IMG/VR virus record: IMGVR_UViG_3300007513_000062
Span: 1-50,375 of that record
Source of the DNA: a virus
Length of the DNA: 50,375 nt
Direction: 5' to 3' (one strand)
Every line of letters begins with the position of its first letter. Position 1 is the stretch's first letter. The notes below the pieces were generated by a model. It saw only the letters and a list, made by a program, of their open reading frames with translations. It searched no databases and had not been told where the DNA came from. Below, one piece after another: positions 1-8,400 of the stretch. The position numbers and the translations under genes were made by a program.

Positions 1-144
1 AAGACTGGAAACGATGGCACTGGTGAAACGATCAGCTCCGATGATGCAAGTTCCACCACCCCCGGAGGCCACGGTCTCTGCATGTGTGGGGTTCTGCTCA
101 GCGTTCTGATCGTCAAGCCCGTGGCGACGCCCGTGTTCCCGTAA
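1..144 (+). CDS. Possible 3' end of an upstream gene (partial)
   Basis: The first reading frame is open from the window edge to a TAA at 142-144 and would give about 47 C-terminal residues rich in Gly, Ser and Thr. I do not recognise it. It overlaps the next gene in another frame, and a third frame also opens with ATG at 14 (start MALVKRSAPMM) and stops near 111. Three overlapping short frames make this edge ambiguous, so this call is weak and depends on sequence to the left. Confidence 0.22.
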   Translation, partial: KTGNDGTGETISSDDASSTTPGGHGLCMCGVLLSVLIVKPVATPVFP

Positions 145-485
145 TCCGTAAGGGTGGGGGACGTTTTCGTACTAAGTGCTTTTTGCACGATGATGACGAT
201 GGCACCTTAGCAACTAATTACGCCGAGGGTGCGCCCTTGACTGTTGCTCAGCCCGCCGCTGCAAGCCCTCTTCAGGGGTCTGCTGATCGTCTGTTGCTTT
301 GTCCCGCTGGGGCAAACTTCACTGGCCTGAACGGTACTACTCACACAGCCGCTGATGGCGCTGGTGATAACTGCTGGATTGTCGGATACGTCATTCGTGT
401 AATCACTGACTCTACTGTCTCCGGAACCGGAGAGATTGAGTTTTACTTGTACGACCAACCCCGACTCACCCGGATTGACGGCTAA
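84..485 (+). CDS. Small head protein upstream of the capsid gene (decoration-like candidate)
   Basis: This gene encodes about 133 residues and ends 14 bases before the capsid gene. The C-terminal half is beta-rich (GEIEFYLYDQPRLT) with Gly/Ala/Thr-rich segments, as in small head decoration or stabilisation proteins often coded just before the capsid gene. That role is inferred from position and composition only. The start is uncertain: the GTG at 84 has GGAGG about 15 bases upstream, which is too far for a good site, and other frames are open across 1-144. The body of the frame, from about residue 20 on, is convincing. Confidence 0.6.
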   Translation: MWGSAQRSDRQARGDARVPVIRKGGGRFRTKCFLHDDDDGTLATNYAEGAPLTVAQPAAASPLQGSADRLLLCPAGANFTGLNGTTHTAADGAGDNCWIVGYVIRVITDSTVSGTGEIEFYLYDQPRLTRIDG

Positions 486-499
486 AGGAGGATAAAGAT

Positions 500-1696
500 A
501 TGTCTAGTGTACCATCTGAAGTCCTCAACGAGCTTTTTGTTAGTAAGCTCGATTCTGAGGCCGGAAAAGAAAAGATTGCTGCCCTTGGTGGCGATTACAT
601 CCGTGACCGTTTACGTGAGGAGAGTTTTGCTCGCAAGATCCTCCCCCCGAAGTCGGTTTCTCGCTCTGACCTTCAGGTCAGTGTTAGTCACGATACCCTG
701 GTTAAGATCGTAGAGGTCGAACCCCAGAGCCGTGCCATGTCGTTATCTTTCCGGGGTCAGCCCTCGGTTAAGTACTACACCGGCCCGCGTTTTGAGGTGC
801 CCTTCCACACGGTGGGCTCCGAGCGATACGAGCAGACTGAGCAGGAATTGATGGCATACACGATGCCTATTACGGAGATCATCCGTCGTAACATCGTGAA
901 CGACATCCAAGAGGTTGAGGACACTGTGTTCTTGAACCACATGGAGTCGGCTTGTCAGTCCTTGCAACAGGATGCACAGGGTCTTACGTTTGGCAATACT
1001 TATGCCAATGCTGATTCTTTCACGGCTTTGAACGTGAATAACGGCGTTGCAGAGGTCGGCAAGTGTAAGGGTGTTGACGTTCTTCAAAACGCTAATGGGG
1101 CTTTGGCCGCTGACGCTGCGAACGACGAGGACCTTGCGTTCCCCGTCCAGAAGGATGACTTCATTAAGCTGTTCCAGCTTTTCACGGGCTCGGGTAACCG
1201 GGGTTCGCGTCTTCGCTGCGATCAGTTCCTGATGACTGATACCGATTTTGAGGATCTTAACGCCTGGGTCCATGCGGACATGGGTGAGAAGATTGTCGGT
1301 GAGACTACTGTTGATGGGTACAAGTACTCTACGGTCATTGGCCGTAAGTTCGTCCGTACCTTGAAGACAGATATTCTGCGACCCGGCAGCATTTATGCCT
1401 TCGCTGCTTCCGAGTATCTCGGTGGTTTCTTGCTTCTCAATAAGACGAAGTTCTACGCTGACAAAGAGCGTAACCGAGTTTCGTTTGAGGCGTGGGAAGA
1501 TATCGGCATGTACATCGGTAACGTTGCTGGTGTTCGTAAGTTGGAGTTGTTTGCTGGATCTGTTGATCCGCTGACTGACCCCACTCAGAACCCCAATACG
1601 CGTGCCGCACGCTTGCCGGTTGACGAAGCCGACCTCGGTCAGAAGAACAACCTCGTTGAGGAAGGCCAGACCTTCCCTGCGGTGTCGTCCTTCTAG
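500..1696 (+). CDS. Major capsid protein, HK97-fold type
   Basis: This 398-residue protein is the probable main building block of the icosahedral head. The length, the mixed alpha/beta sequence, the N-terminal helix-rich region (about residues 1-45), the long acidic/polar central domain and the position between a small head protein and neck-type genes match HK97-fold capsid proteins of myoviruses. A strong site (AAAGGAGG) precedes the ATG. I see no clear long N-terminal scaffold, so a separate protease or scaffold may be coded outside the window. A 332-residue open frame on the opposite strand is a shadow of this gene. Confidence 0.8.
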   Translation: MSSVPSEVLNELFVSKLDSEAGKEKIAALGGDYIRDRLREESFARKILPPKSVSRSDLQVSVSHDTLVKIVEVEPQSRAMSLSFRGQPSVKYYTGPRFEVPFHTVGSERYEQTEQELMAYTMPITEIIRRNIVNDIQEVEDTVFLNHMESACQSLQQDAQGLTFGNTYANADSFTALNVNNGVAEVGKCKGVDVLQNANGALAADAANDEDLAFPVQKDDFIKLFQLFTGSGNRGSRLRCDQFLMTDTDFEDLNAWVHADMGEKIVGETTVDGYKYSTVIGRKFVRTLKTDILRPGSIYAFAASEYLGGFLLLNKTKFYADKERNRVSFEAWEDIGMYIGNVAGVRKLELFAGSVDPLTDPTQNPNTRAARLPVDEADLGQKNNLVEEGQTFPAVSSF

Positions 1697-1775
1697 TGTT
1701 GTCCCTTGTGGGGGTGCCCCCTGGCTTCGGCTGGGGGGCACTTCCCACTTACTTTATTTGGAGGTAATAAAAGAC

Positions 1776-2333
1776 ATGCCTTACATCATTAAAGCATTGA
1801 TTGGCGGTCGGAGAGATCCACTGCATAGGCCCAAAAAGGGCGGTAGGCATTTGTCCCCTGCCTCTCGACGCGCATATGGGCGGTTGACAATTGGGAACAG
1901 AACTATCAAGCGCGGAAAGCAGATTTCCGTCAGCGATACTGTTTACGAACAGTTCAAATCTAAAATCGACGCCTTGGCGGAAAGCGGGATCATCGCTTTA
2001 ACCAAGACCGGCCAGACTAAAGGCGAATGGAAGCAGGAACAGCTTCACGCCCCGCCCCCGCCCGCTCCAGAACCGCCCGCACCAGCGCCGGAGGTTAAGG
2101 AAGAGGAAAGCCGTGGGGTAGTCGAAATTGAAATGGCCCCACCCGAGCCGGAGCCAGAAGTGGACGCAGCGCCTGAGCCTACTGAGATTGAGGAGCCCCC
2201 CGCCCCCAAGAAGCGCTCAAGCAGAAAAGCTAAGGCTGAGGAGGCTAAGGCTGAGGAGAAGGCCGAAGAGCCTCCCACGGAACCGGCTAAATCAAAGCGA
2301 AGGGGACGTCGCAAATCTAAGAAGGATGACTAA
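1776..2333 (+). CDS. Virion-associated protein with Pro/Glu/Lys-rich tail
   Basis: The protein has 185 residues. The ATG at 1776 is chosen because GGAGG lies eight bases upstream; an in-frame extension to 1602 would run into the capsid gene. Residues 1-85 look folded (MPYIIKALIGGRRD). From about residue 88 the sequence is low complexity, with Pro-Ala-Glu runs and then Lys/Arg/Glu repeats that suggest a flexible charged tail. It overlaps the next start as TAATG. The function is not recognised; a neck or head accessory role is inferred from position. Confidence 0.7.
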   Translation: MPYIIKALIGGRRDPLHRPKKGGRHLSPASRRAYGRLTIGNRTIKRGKQISVSDTVYEQFKSKIDALAESGIIALTKTGQTKGEWKQEQLHAPPPPAPEPPAPAPEVKEEESRGVVEIEMAPPEPEPEVDAAPEPTEIEEPPAPKKRSSRKAKAEEAKAEEKAEEPPTEPAKSKRRGRRKSKKDD

Positions 2334-2596
2334 TGTTTATTCGAAGCGAGAGAAAGGCTTGGAATATTGCAGGAGTCTATCTGACCCCAGGCTCAACCAT
2401 GCCCATCGACCATGAGACGCTAAAAAAATACCAGCGTCTGGTTGACCGTGGTGATCTGGCCGTATTCGAAAAAGACCCTAACGCGAAGGCGAAAGCGGTA
2501 CTCAAGGCAGAGTCCTCCGAGGACACCCCTAAAGAGAAACCGAAGGCCCGAACAAAGAGAAAGCGAAGCGCTAAGAAGAAGGTAGACGATGCCTAA
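2333..2596 (+). CDS. Small basic-tailed protein in the head-neck module
   Basis: The protein has 87 residues and its start overlaps the preceding stop (TAATG), so translation is probably coupled. The first 45 residues look like a small domain (AWNIAGVYLTPGSTMPID); the rest is a Lys/Arg/Glu-rich tail like that of the gene before it. The shared charged tails suggest two related or partnered proteins. The function is unknown. Confidence 0.65.
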   Translation: MFIRSERKAWNIAGVYLTPGSTMPIDHETLKKYQRLVDRGDLAVFEKDPNAKAKAVLKAESSEDTPKEKPKARTKRKRSAKKKVDDA

Positions 2597-3122
2597 TGAT
2601 CCATTAGTTCCTAGCGGGGATGCACACGGAATAGACGCATCCGCTAAAAAGGGGTTACCAAAAAAGCTGGTAAACCTCATTGCGCTGATTCGCGCAAAGC
2701 TTAGGGACTATCCGGAACTTAATCGTCTCATTGAGGGGAACGAAACCTCCGACCGAGAGATTGCATTCGCTGTAATGGAGGCCATTGATGACTTCAATAC
2801 CTCACCCCCGCTCATTGGCGGCTTCGGGCTGGAGGATTTTCCCTCCACCTCCTTGCTTATTAGGGGCTCTATAATTAACGTGCTTGAGTCCGTTGGTCTC
2901 CTGCAAACACGTAACCAAATGAACTATTCAGACGGCCAAGGCATACAAGTTGGTGTTTCTGACAAAGCTCCCATGCTCATGAACTGGATTAATCTCTATA
3001 CGAACCAGTATGAGCAGAAGAAGTTTCGTCTGAAACAGGCCATCAACCTTGGTGGCGCTCTGAATGGCACGGCAGTACCCTCCGAGTATGTGCTCGTGAA
3101 CGGGTACTTTGATGACCTGTAG
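2589..3122 (+). CDS. Head-tail adaptor-like protein (candidate)
   Basis: This 177-residue mostly helical protein starts inside the end of the previous gene, with AAGG upstream of the ATG. Its features (helical N-terminus, DREIAFAVMEAIDDFNTSPP, then a basic helix near the C-terminus) and its place between capsid and tail genes fit a head-completion or adaptor protein. This is inferred from context, not a family match. Confidence 0.6.
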   Translation: MPNDPLVPSGDAHGIDASAKKGLPKKLVNLIALIRAKLRDYPELNRLIEGNETSDREIAFAVMEAIDDFNTSPPLIGGFGLEDFPSTSLLIRGSIINVLESVGLLQTRNQMNYSDGQGIQVGVSDKAPMLMNWINLYTNQYEQKKFRLKQAINLGGALNGTAVPSEYVLVNGYFDDL

Positions 3123-3133
3123 GAGAAACTGAG

Positions 3134-3508
3134 ATGGCGCAGATTCCAAATAAAAACAAGGTAAGCATCACCATCGCGGGTACTGGTATGGTGCAAGATG
3201 TTCCTATCCCCGACTCTGGTATGTACACCAAATTTGCGATTTCGATTCCAGCCGCCAACGTGGATGCCGTAGGGGTCTTGCAGGGCGACCTTGGGAACGG
3301 GTTTTTAGATATCGTAAATGTTGATACAACCGGCGACGACGCCGTTGTAAGCGTAGGGCTTAGAGCGGGCGCTGTATCGATGGTCACTCTGGCTGCCCCA
3401 TGTGCTGGCGGCGTTCAGCTTGGCGGCATAAACGTGAGCAACAACCAGACGGTTGTAGTCAATGTGATGATGACCGGGTCTCTATACAGTTCGGGGAGGA
3501 ATTCATGA
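3134..3508 (+). CDS. Beta-rich virion protein, unknown
   Basis: The protein has 124 residues, is almost all beta-prone and low in charge (KVSITIAGTGMVQDVPIPDSGMY and similar stretches rich in Val, Gly and Ala). It could be a small surface or decoration protein of the virion. It has a clear AGGAG site and overlaps the next start as ATGA. No family is recognised. Confidence 0.65.
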   Translation: MAQIPNKNKVSITIAGTGMVQDVPIPDSGMYTKFAISIPAANVDAVGVLQGDLGNGFLDIVNVDTTGDDAVVSVGLRAGAVSMVTLAAPCAGGVQLGGINVSNNQTVVVNVMMTGSLYSSGRNS

Positions 3509-3864
3509 GCAACCCCTTTGATATTCTCGCCAGTGTAAATGATACCGATGACAACTACGCGGACAGGGTGGAGTTCTTCCTAAGCTTGAAGGAAAAGGTC
3601 GGCGCGTTAAACGTAAAAGCTGTGGCCAAGGATGAGGTAAAAGCTCTTCTAAAGTCTAAGGGAGTCAGTACCGCAAAGCTTAGAAGCTCTCTTGGCGGGA
3701 AGATGAATAAACCAAAAGACATCCCCGGTTATTCGTCTAAGCTTGGTCCGTCGGGAAAACAGGTAAAAGCGCCACCAGTCGAAAAGTCTAAAGATATAAA
3801 AGCACCTAAGAGCGAGACAAAGAAAAAGCTTGTCGAGGCTCTAAAAAGGATGAGCACGAAGTGA
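3505..3864 (+). CDS. Small Lys-rich protein in the virion module
   Basis: The protein has 119 residues. The ATG at 3505 is chosen because GGGGAGG lies just upstream and it overlaps the previous stop (ATGA). The N-terminal 60 residues look helical (DRVEFFLSLKEKVGAL); the C-terminal half is Lys/Pro/Ser-rich and probably disordered. The next gene starts at GTGA over its stop. The function is unknown. Confidence 0.62.
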   Translation: MSNPFDILASVNDTDDNYADRVEFFLSLKEKVGALNVKAVAKDEVKALLKSKGVSTAKLRSSLGGKMNKPKDIPGYSSKLGPSGKQVKAPPVEKSKDIKAPKSETKKKLVEALKRMSTK

Positions 3865-4757
3865 TAAAAGTTTCGGACATACGGGTACGAAGTTTCGACG
3901 TAGATTATTTAGATATCTACTGGGACATTGAGCCTGCGTTCGAAGACTTGAATAATTACGAGTTTGTCGTAGAAAAGGCCGAGAGTGAATTTGGCCCATA
4001 CGAGCCTTTGACCGGGCCTATTATAGACAAATATCACGTACGGGATATTACCCTCCGTGGGCGGTTTACATATTACACTAAAATATACTATCGTATTCGT
4101 GTCCGTAACCGAGAGACGGGGGATAGCTTGGTGTACCCGGAAACGGGTGGCGCGAAGCTGGCCGCTAAACCGGATTTAGCTGCTCTAGAGATGGCCAGAA
4201 TAAACAACCTGCGACTGAAAGAGTTCTCCGGAAGGAAGCTGTGGATTTTCCCCAAAAGGAAAATGGGCCAGCGTTGCGGTCTCTGTTGGGACCAAACTTC
4301 AGGAAGAAAGACCCGGTCCCAGTGCCCAAATTGTTTCGATACCGCCTGGGTGGGCGGGTACCACGCGCCTGTAGAAGCATACGGTCTTATAGCCACGCCG
4401 AACGAACAGACTATTCATGCGAACTTTGGCAACGTTGAAAATGAGAATACTTCTTTTATGCTGGGTAACTACCCTGAGTTGTTTGAGGGGGATCTTGTAG
4501 TAGAGGCGGAGAATGTGCGTTGGCGCATCGCCGCTTCCGTGTCCAAGGTGAAAAAAGCTAGATCCATGGTACGACAACAGGCTGCTTTGCATAGAATACC
4601 CAAAGGGGATATCGAATACAGAATTCCTCTTAACCTTTCTGAGGATGAAGTCGGAATTTTGACAGCATCACCAGAAAGAAATTACACAAACCCTCAGACA
4701 TTATCTGAGGCTAAATTATCTAACGTGTTAACTGACGTCTTTGGGAACCGGTCTTAG
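3861..4757 (+). CDS. Virion protein with fibronectin-like N-terminus and zinc-ribbon core
   Basis: The protein has 298 residues and starts with GTG overlapping the previous stop. Residues about 1-95 have the strand pattern of a fibronectin type III-like domain (VDYLDIYWDIEP, YYRIRVRN). Residues about 137-158 hold CGLCW and CPNC, a four-cysteine zinc-knuckle arrangement. The C-terminal part is mixed. It sits where neck or tail-completion proteins are usually coded. The combination is consistent with a structural connector, but no family is recognised. Confidence 0.62.
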   Translation: MIKVSDIRVRSFDVDYLDIYWDIEPAFEDLNNYEFVVEKAESEFGPYEPLTGPIIDKYHVRDITLRGRFTYYTKIYYRIRVRNRETGDSLVYPETGGAKLAAKPDLAALEMARINNLRLKEFSGRKLWIFPKRKMGQRCGLCWDQTSGRKTRSQCPNCFDTAWVGGYHAPVEAYGLIATPNEQTIHANFGNVENENTSFMLGNYPELFEGDLVVEAENVRWRIAASVSKVKKARSMVRQQAALHRIPKGDIEYRIPLNLSEDEVGILTASPERNYTNPQTLSEAKLSNVLTDVFGNRS

Positions 4758-4758
4758 A

Positions 4759-5379
4759 ATGCCCTCTTTAGCCAATGAAACCACATTTGTACTCCCAGAA
4801 GATAGGCTAGTAGTAGCTACTCGGGCGTGGCTGGTTTTTTTGCAGGGCCTTTTCAGAAGCCGTCCTGCAGGTTGTCAGATGTGGTCTCCCAATATTGATG
4901 AGACTGAGATTATAATTACAGATCAAAACCCCTCTCACTTAGAGAGCACTAACAATAGACCAATTATTTGCACAGCAAGGGGCCCAGCCACATGGTCAGG
5001 GACATCACTAAGTCAAGCGATGCAGCCAGTGTTTCACTCACCAAGAAAGGTGATGTCAGACATGATGGGGACATCGATGACGCTTAGTGTGGTAGCCAGA
5101 GAGGGCCTAGAAGCCCAGAGTCTGGCGTACTTGATTTTTAGAATGATACCTATCTTTAAGCCGCAGATTATGCGATTGGGAAGAATGCACGCTATTGGTA
5201 ATAATATTACCTTGACCCAGGAAACCCAAATGGGACAGATTGTTCCAGGCTCATCTACACCTGAATGGAAAATGGTCCAGTTAATGATTCCTTTTTACAT
5301 ACAGGATGTAATATCGGCAGATGAGAAGGACTTCTACTCGATGGTGCAAGCTGTTAACCTACATATGGGTTTGGGATAG
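4759..5379 (+). CDS. Tail-completion or terminator-like protein (candidate)
   Basis: The protein has about 206 residues and lies immediately upstream of the tail sheath gene, where myoviruses often place the tail terminator or sheath-completion protein. The ATG at 4759 directly follows the previous stop; a TTG at 4741 is an alternative start. The sequence is mixed alpha/beta with hydrophobic segments (ATRAWLVFLQGLF, SLAYLIFRMIPIF). The function is inferred from position alone. Confidence 0.58.
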   Translation: MPSLANETTFVLPEDRLVVATRAWLVFLQGLFRSRPAGCQMWSPNIDETEIIITDQNPSHLESTNNRPIICTARGPATWSGTSLSQAMQPVFHSPRKVMSDMMGTSMTLSVVAREGLEAQSLAYLIFRMIPIFKPQIMRLGRMHAIGNNITLTQETQMGQIVPGSSTPEWKMVQLMIPFYIQDVISADEKDFYSMVQAVNLHMGLG

Positions 5380-5403
5380 CAAACCGACAGGAGTAATAAA
5401 GAA

Positions 5404-8400
5404 ATGGCAACGCTTACTCGTCCAGGCGTAGAGATCGCACAAGAAATTACTGCGGGTGCGCCTACAATTTTGACCCCAACTTTGGTTCCGTGCCTAGTTG
5501 GTCCTTGTTTTCAAATAGTCTCTCCTCTGACCGAGGATGGTGCTTTAAATACTGGCGCGGTTGTGTCAGTAGCAGCACTTCTCCAGAGTGACCAGCCGCT
5601 GCCCGAATCCCTGAGTTTATCAGGGAGAACGCTGCAGCTTAAGGTCAACAACGGTCAGGTTCAGACCATTAATTTCCCAGTAACTATTAACGGTGAGGCT
5701 ATCGATCATGCTTTAACCGTTAATACGATCAACAAGCAGCTTACGGGCGCTGTTGCGGAAATTATCGGTGATAAACTGAACATCCTAACGAACTCGAAGG
5801 GTTCCAGTCAGAAGCTTGAATTGATTCTGATTGCTGACCCGAATGTTCGTGCTGACACGATTCTCGAACTGGACCACCTCCAAGGGCTGGTTATTTCGGG
5901 ACAGAGTCAGTACTCGAACATTTCCTACACGGTGCCCTACTCCAGTTTCCCGTCGCCAATGGCCTCTGTGGACGAGGTGGTCATTTCGGACGAGAACACG
6001 AAGATGTACCGGTATTTTGGTGGCACTTTGAGAGAGTTCTCTGAGGACAGCGCCATTAATATCAATGCCTATTCGTGGGGACCGATGCAAGTTGCCAACT
6101 GCACCGTTGCCTCTTCGCATGGACCTGCCTATGGGGACTCCAAGTCCTTCATGTTTGGTAAGGTCAAGGCCGGTTCAAAGACCGACACCCTGCAGCACCT
6201 TGGGTCTGATGCATTTATGCACTTTCCCTTGTGTCACGATATTAGTCCTGATGGGGGCGAGTTAGCGGGGGCCACTCAATGGCCTGACCCAAGAGGGAAA
6301 AACCGACTCGTTATCAAGGCAGCGGGAATGAACGGCTACATGAGTAGCGGCAACATGGCGAACATGGGTGTCGCTGCGAGTGTGGGTACGGGCGGAAACG
6401 ACCTTACTCTTACCATCAACCATGCAGCGCAGCCTGTTCCGGGAACCGTAGATTCTGCCGTAGTTGTTTACACTCCAGGCGCTGGTCTCGCGATCACAGT
6501 TTCTGACGACACAACGTTTGCCACTCTTGAGGCGGCAATCGACTCTGCTGATATTCCCGCTAATGAGGTTTCTGTTTCACTTGAGTACGACGTGGATGAC
6601 CCCGCCGTAGCTACCGTGAGAGATTTCAGCAATGGGAGTCCCGCAGGATCTCCGTGGAATAACACGAAACAAGTTGCTGGGCTGGAACTGTCTTGGGGCT
6701 CTGACCCATACGACTTCTCCATCAATGCCCCGCTGACGCAGGGCGTCGGTGCTGGCGGCGTAGCTGACCAGGAAGATCTCTCTAGCGCATATGTTTGTGG
6801 AGCGATCCCTATTGGCGGAGACACTGCCGATGATCTTGGCATCGCTGGGGAGACTATTAAAATCTCTATCGACGGCGGTGTGCCCATTGAGCATACTTTT
6901 GTCGGCGGAGATGGCGTTGTGGCGGCTCTTAATACAGCCCTTACAGGGGTAGGTACCGCGACCACGGTTGGCTACAATCTAGCCAACCCGCTTGGCGAAA
7001 GCTTCCAGCCCCTTCGAATTCAGACTGATTCGGACAATGGGCACGACTCAACTATTGAGATCATTGTCGATAACGCTACGGTCACCCAAAGACTCTTCTC
7101 TGGGTCTATCTCGGCAACCTCTGGGGTTACAGCAATTGCGGCGCAGTCCGTCGCTCTTGATGAGGATCGTGGCGGGTTGCTTACGTCAGTCGCCTACAAC
7201 AATGTTCCTGGCCAAAACGAGTCTGTTTATCAGCAGGCCATTGTCCCCGATACCGTAACCGTTCAGGTGGAGGGCGCTTTGGCTGTTCCGGCCATCTGTG
7301 CGGGAACTGACAACCTCATGGAAGGTGGTCAGGTAGGAACGGCAGCTAACGCTGCTGCGGAACTCCACCTTGACCACGGCACTGGTGACGTACAGGTTGA
7401 CATCAACTTCCCCCTTAACGGTTGGGCTGATCTAACCACCGCCGCTGCTGCCATTCAGGCAGGAATCGTGGGCGCTGGTATCGACGGAATCGTGTGTGCT
7501 TCTGAGCACGCGGGAACGGTCGTTATCTCCCACTACGCTGCCAACCTTGGCGATACGTTGATTCTGAACTCCGCAAACACGGGCGCTGAAATTTCTGCCG
7601 CTCTTGGGAGTTGCTTTGACATTTCGTCTGCTTGCACCGCCGCCACGCTTACCCTGAGAGATTCTGGAGCTAGCCCCGCATTCCGAGTTGAATGTACCGC
7701 TGCTACTGGGCTCGGGAACCAAGTAAATGTCCCCGCTGGTTTAGACGAGTGGGTTATGGGTGGAGCAGAGGCAGCAAACACAGGCCGAGCAGCGACTCGA
7801 ATTGATTACTCCTCTGGAGACATCAATATTGCGTTTGCTGGCGATGACTTTGCTGGCGCTTACGATGCGGCTCATCCCATTTCTGTGAAACTTGGTCCTG
7901 CACCAACGGCCACTGTTACCTATAACCGCTCTTGGGCAAACACTGTCCAAGCGTCTAAGCAGGCTTACACGGGCAAGCTGCACCACGGGAGAAGCCACCG
8001 AACAGAGTTGTCTGACTTTGCTTGGAGTGACGGCGTGATTCTTGGCCGCATCTCTGCTCTCGAAGCCTTCTCTGCCCCCGGAGGTCCCTACCCCGGAGCG
8101 CAAGTAGTCCTTTCCGAGTTTGCGATGGACAACAAGCAGCTACTTAACAAGTGGTACTTTGTTGCTGACGGGGTGGTGGCTGGAGCTACCGATAACCCAC
8201 GCGTAGAGCCAGAAGCCCACGGCAATGACCTTGAGCAGATTTACACCATCAAGCACGCTCTCAATAGAGACTCTGCTGGTGTTGCAATCTCTGGCGGGGC
8301 GGACATCTATGTTGACTACACAGCCCTTCGACGGGATGTAACTGGTTCGGCTGCCGACCCAGGGTTATTAGTCTTTAATAGTATTGCCGAAGTTGAGGCA

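Noticed and set aside
743-1741. Long open frame (332 residues) on the minus strand across the capsid gene
   Set aside because: It is antisense to the well-supported capsid gene, has no ribosome site and is Arg/Leu/Val-rich as expected from a shadow frame.
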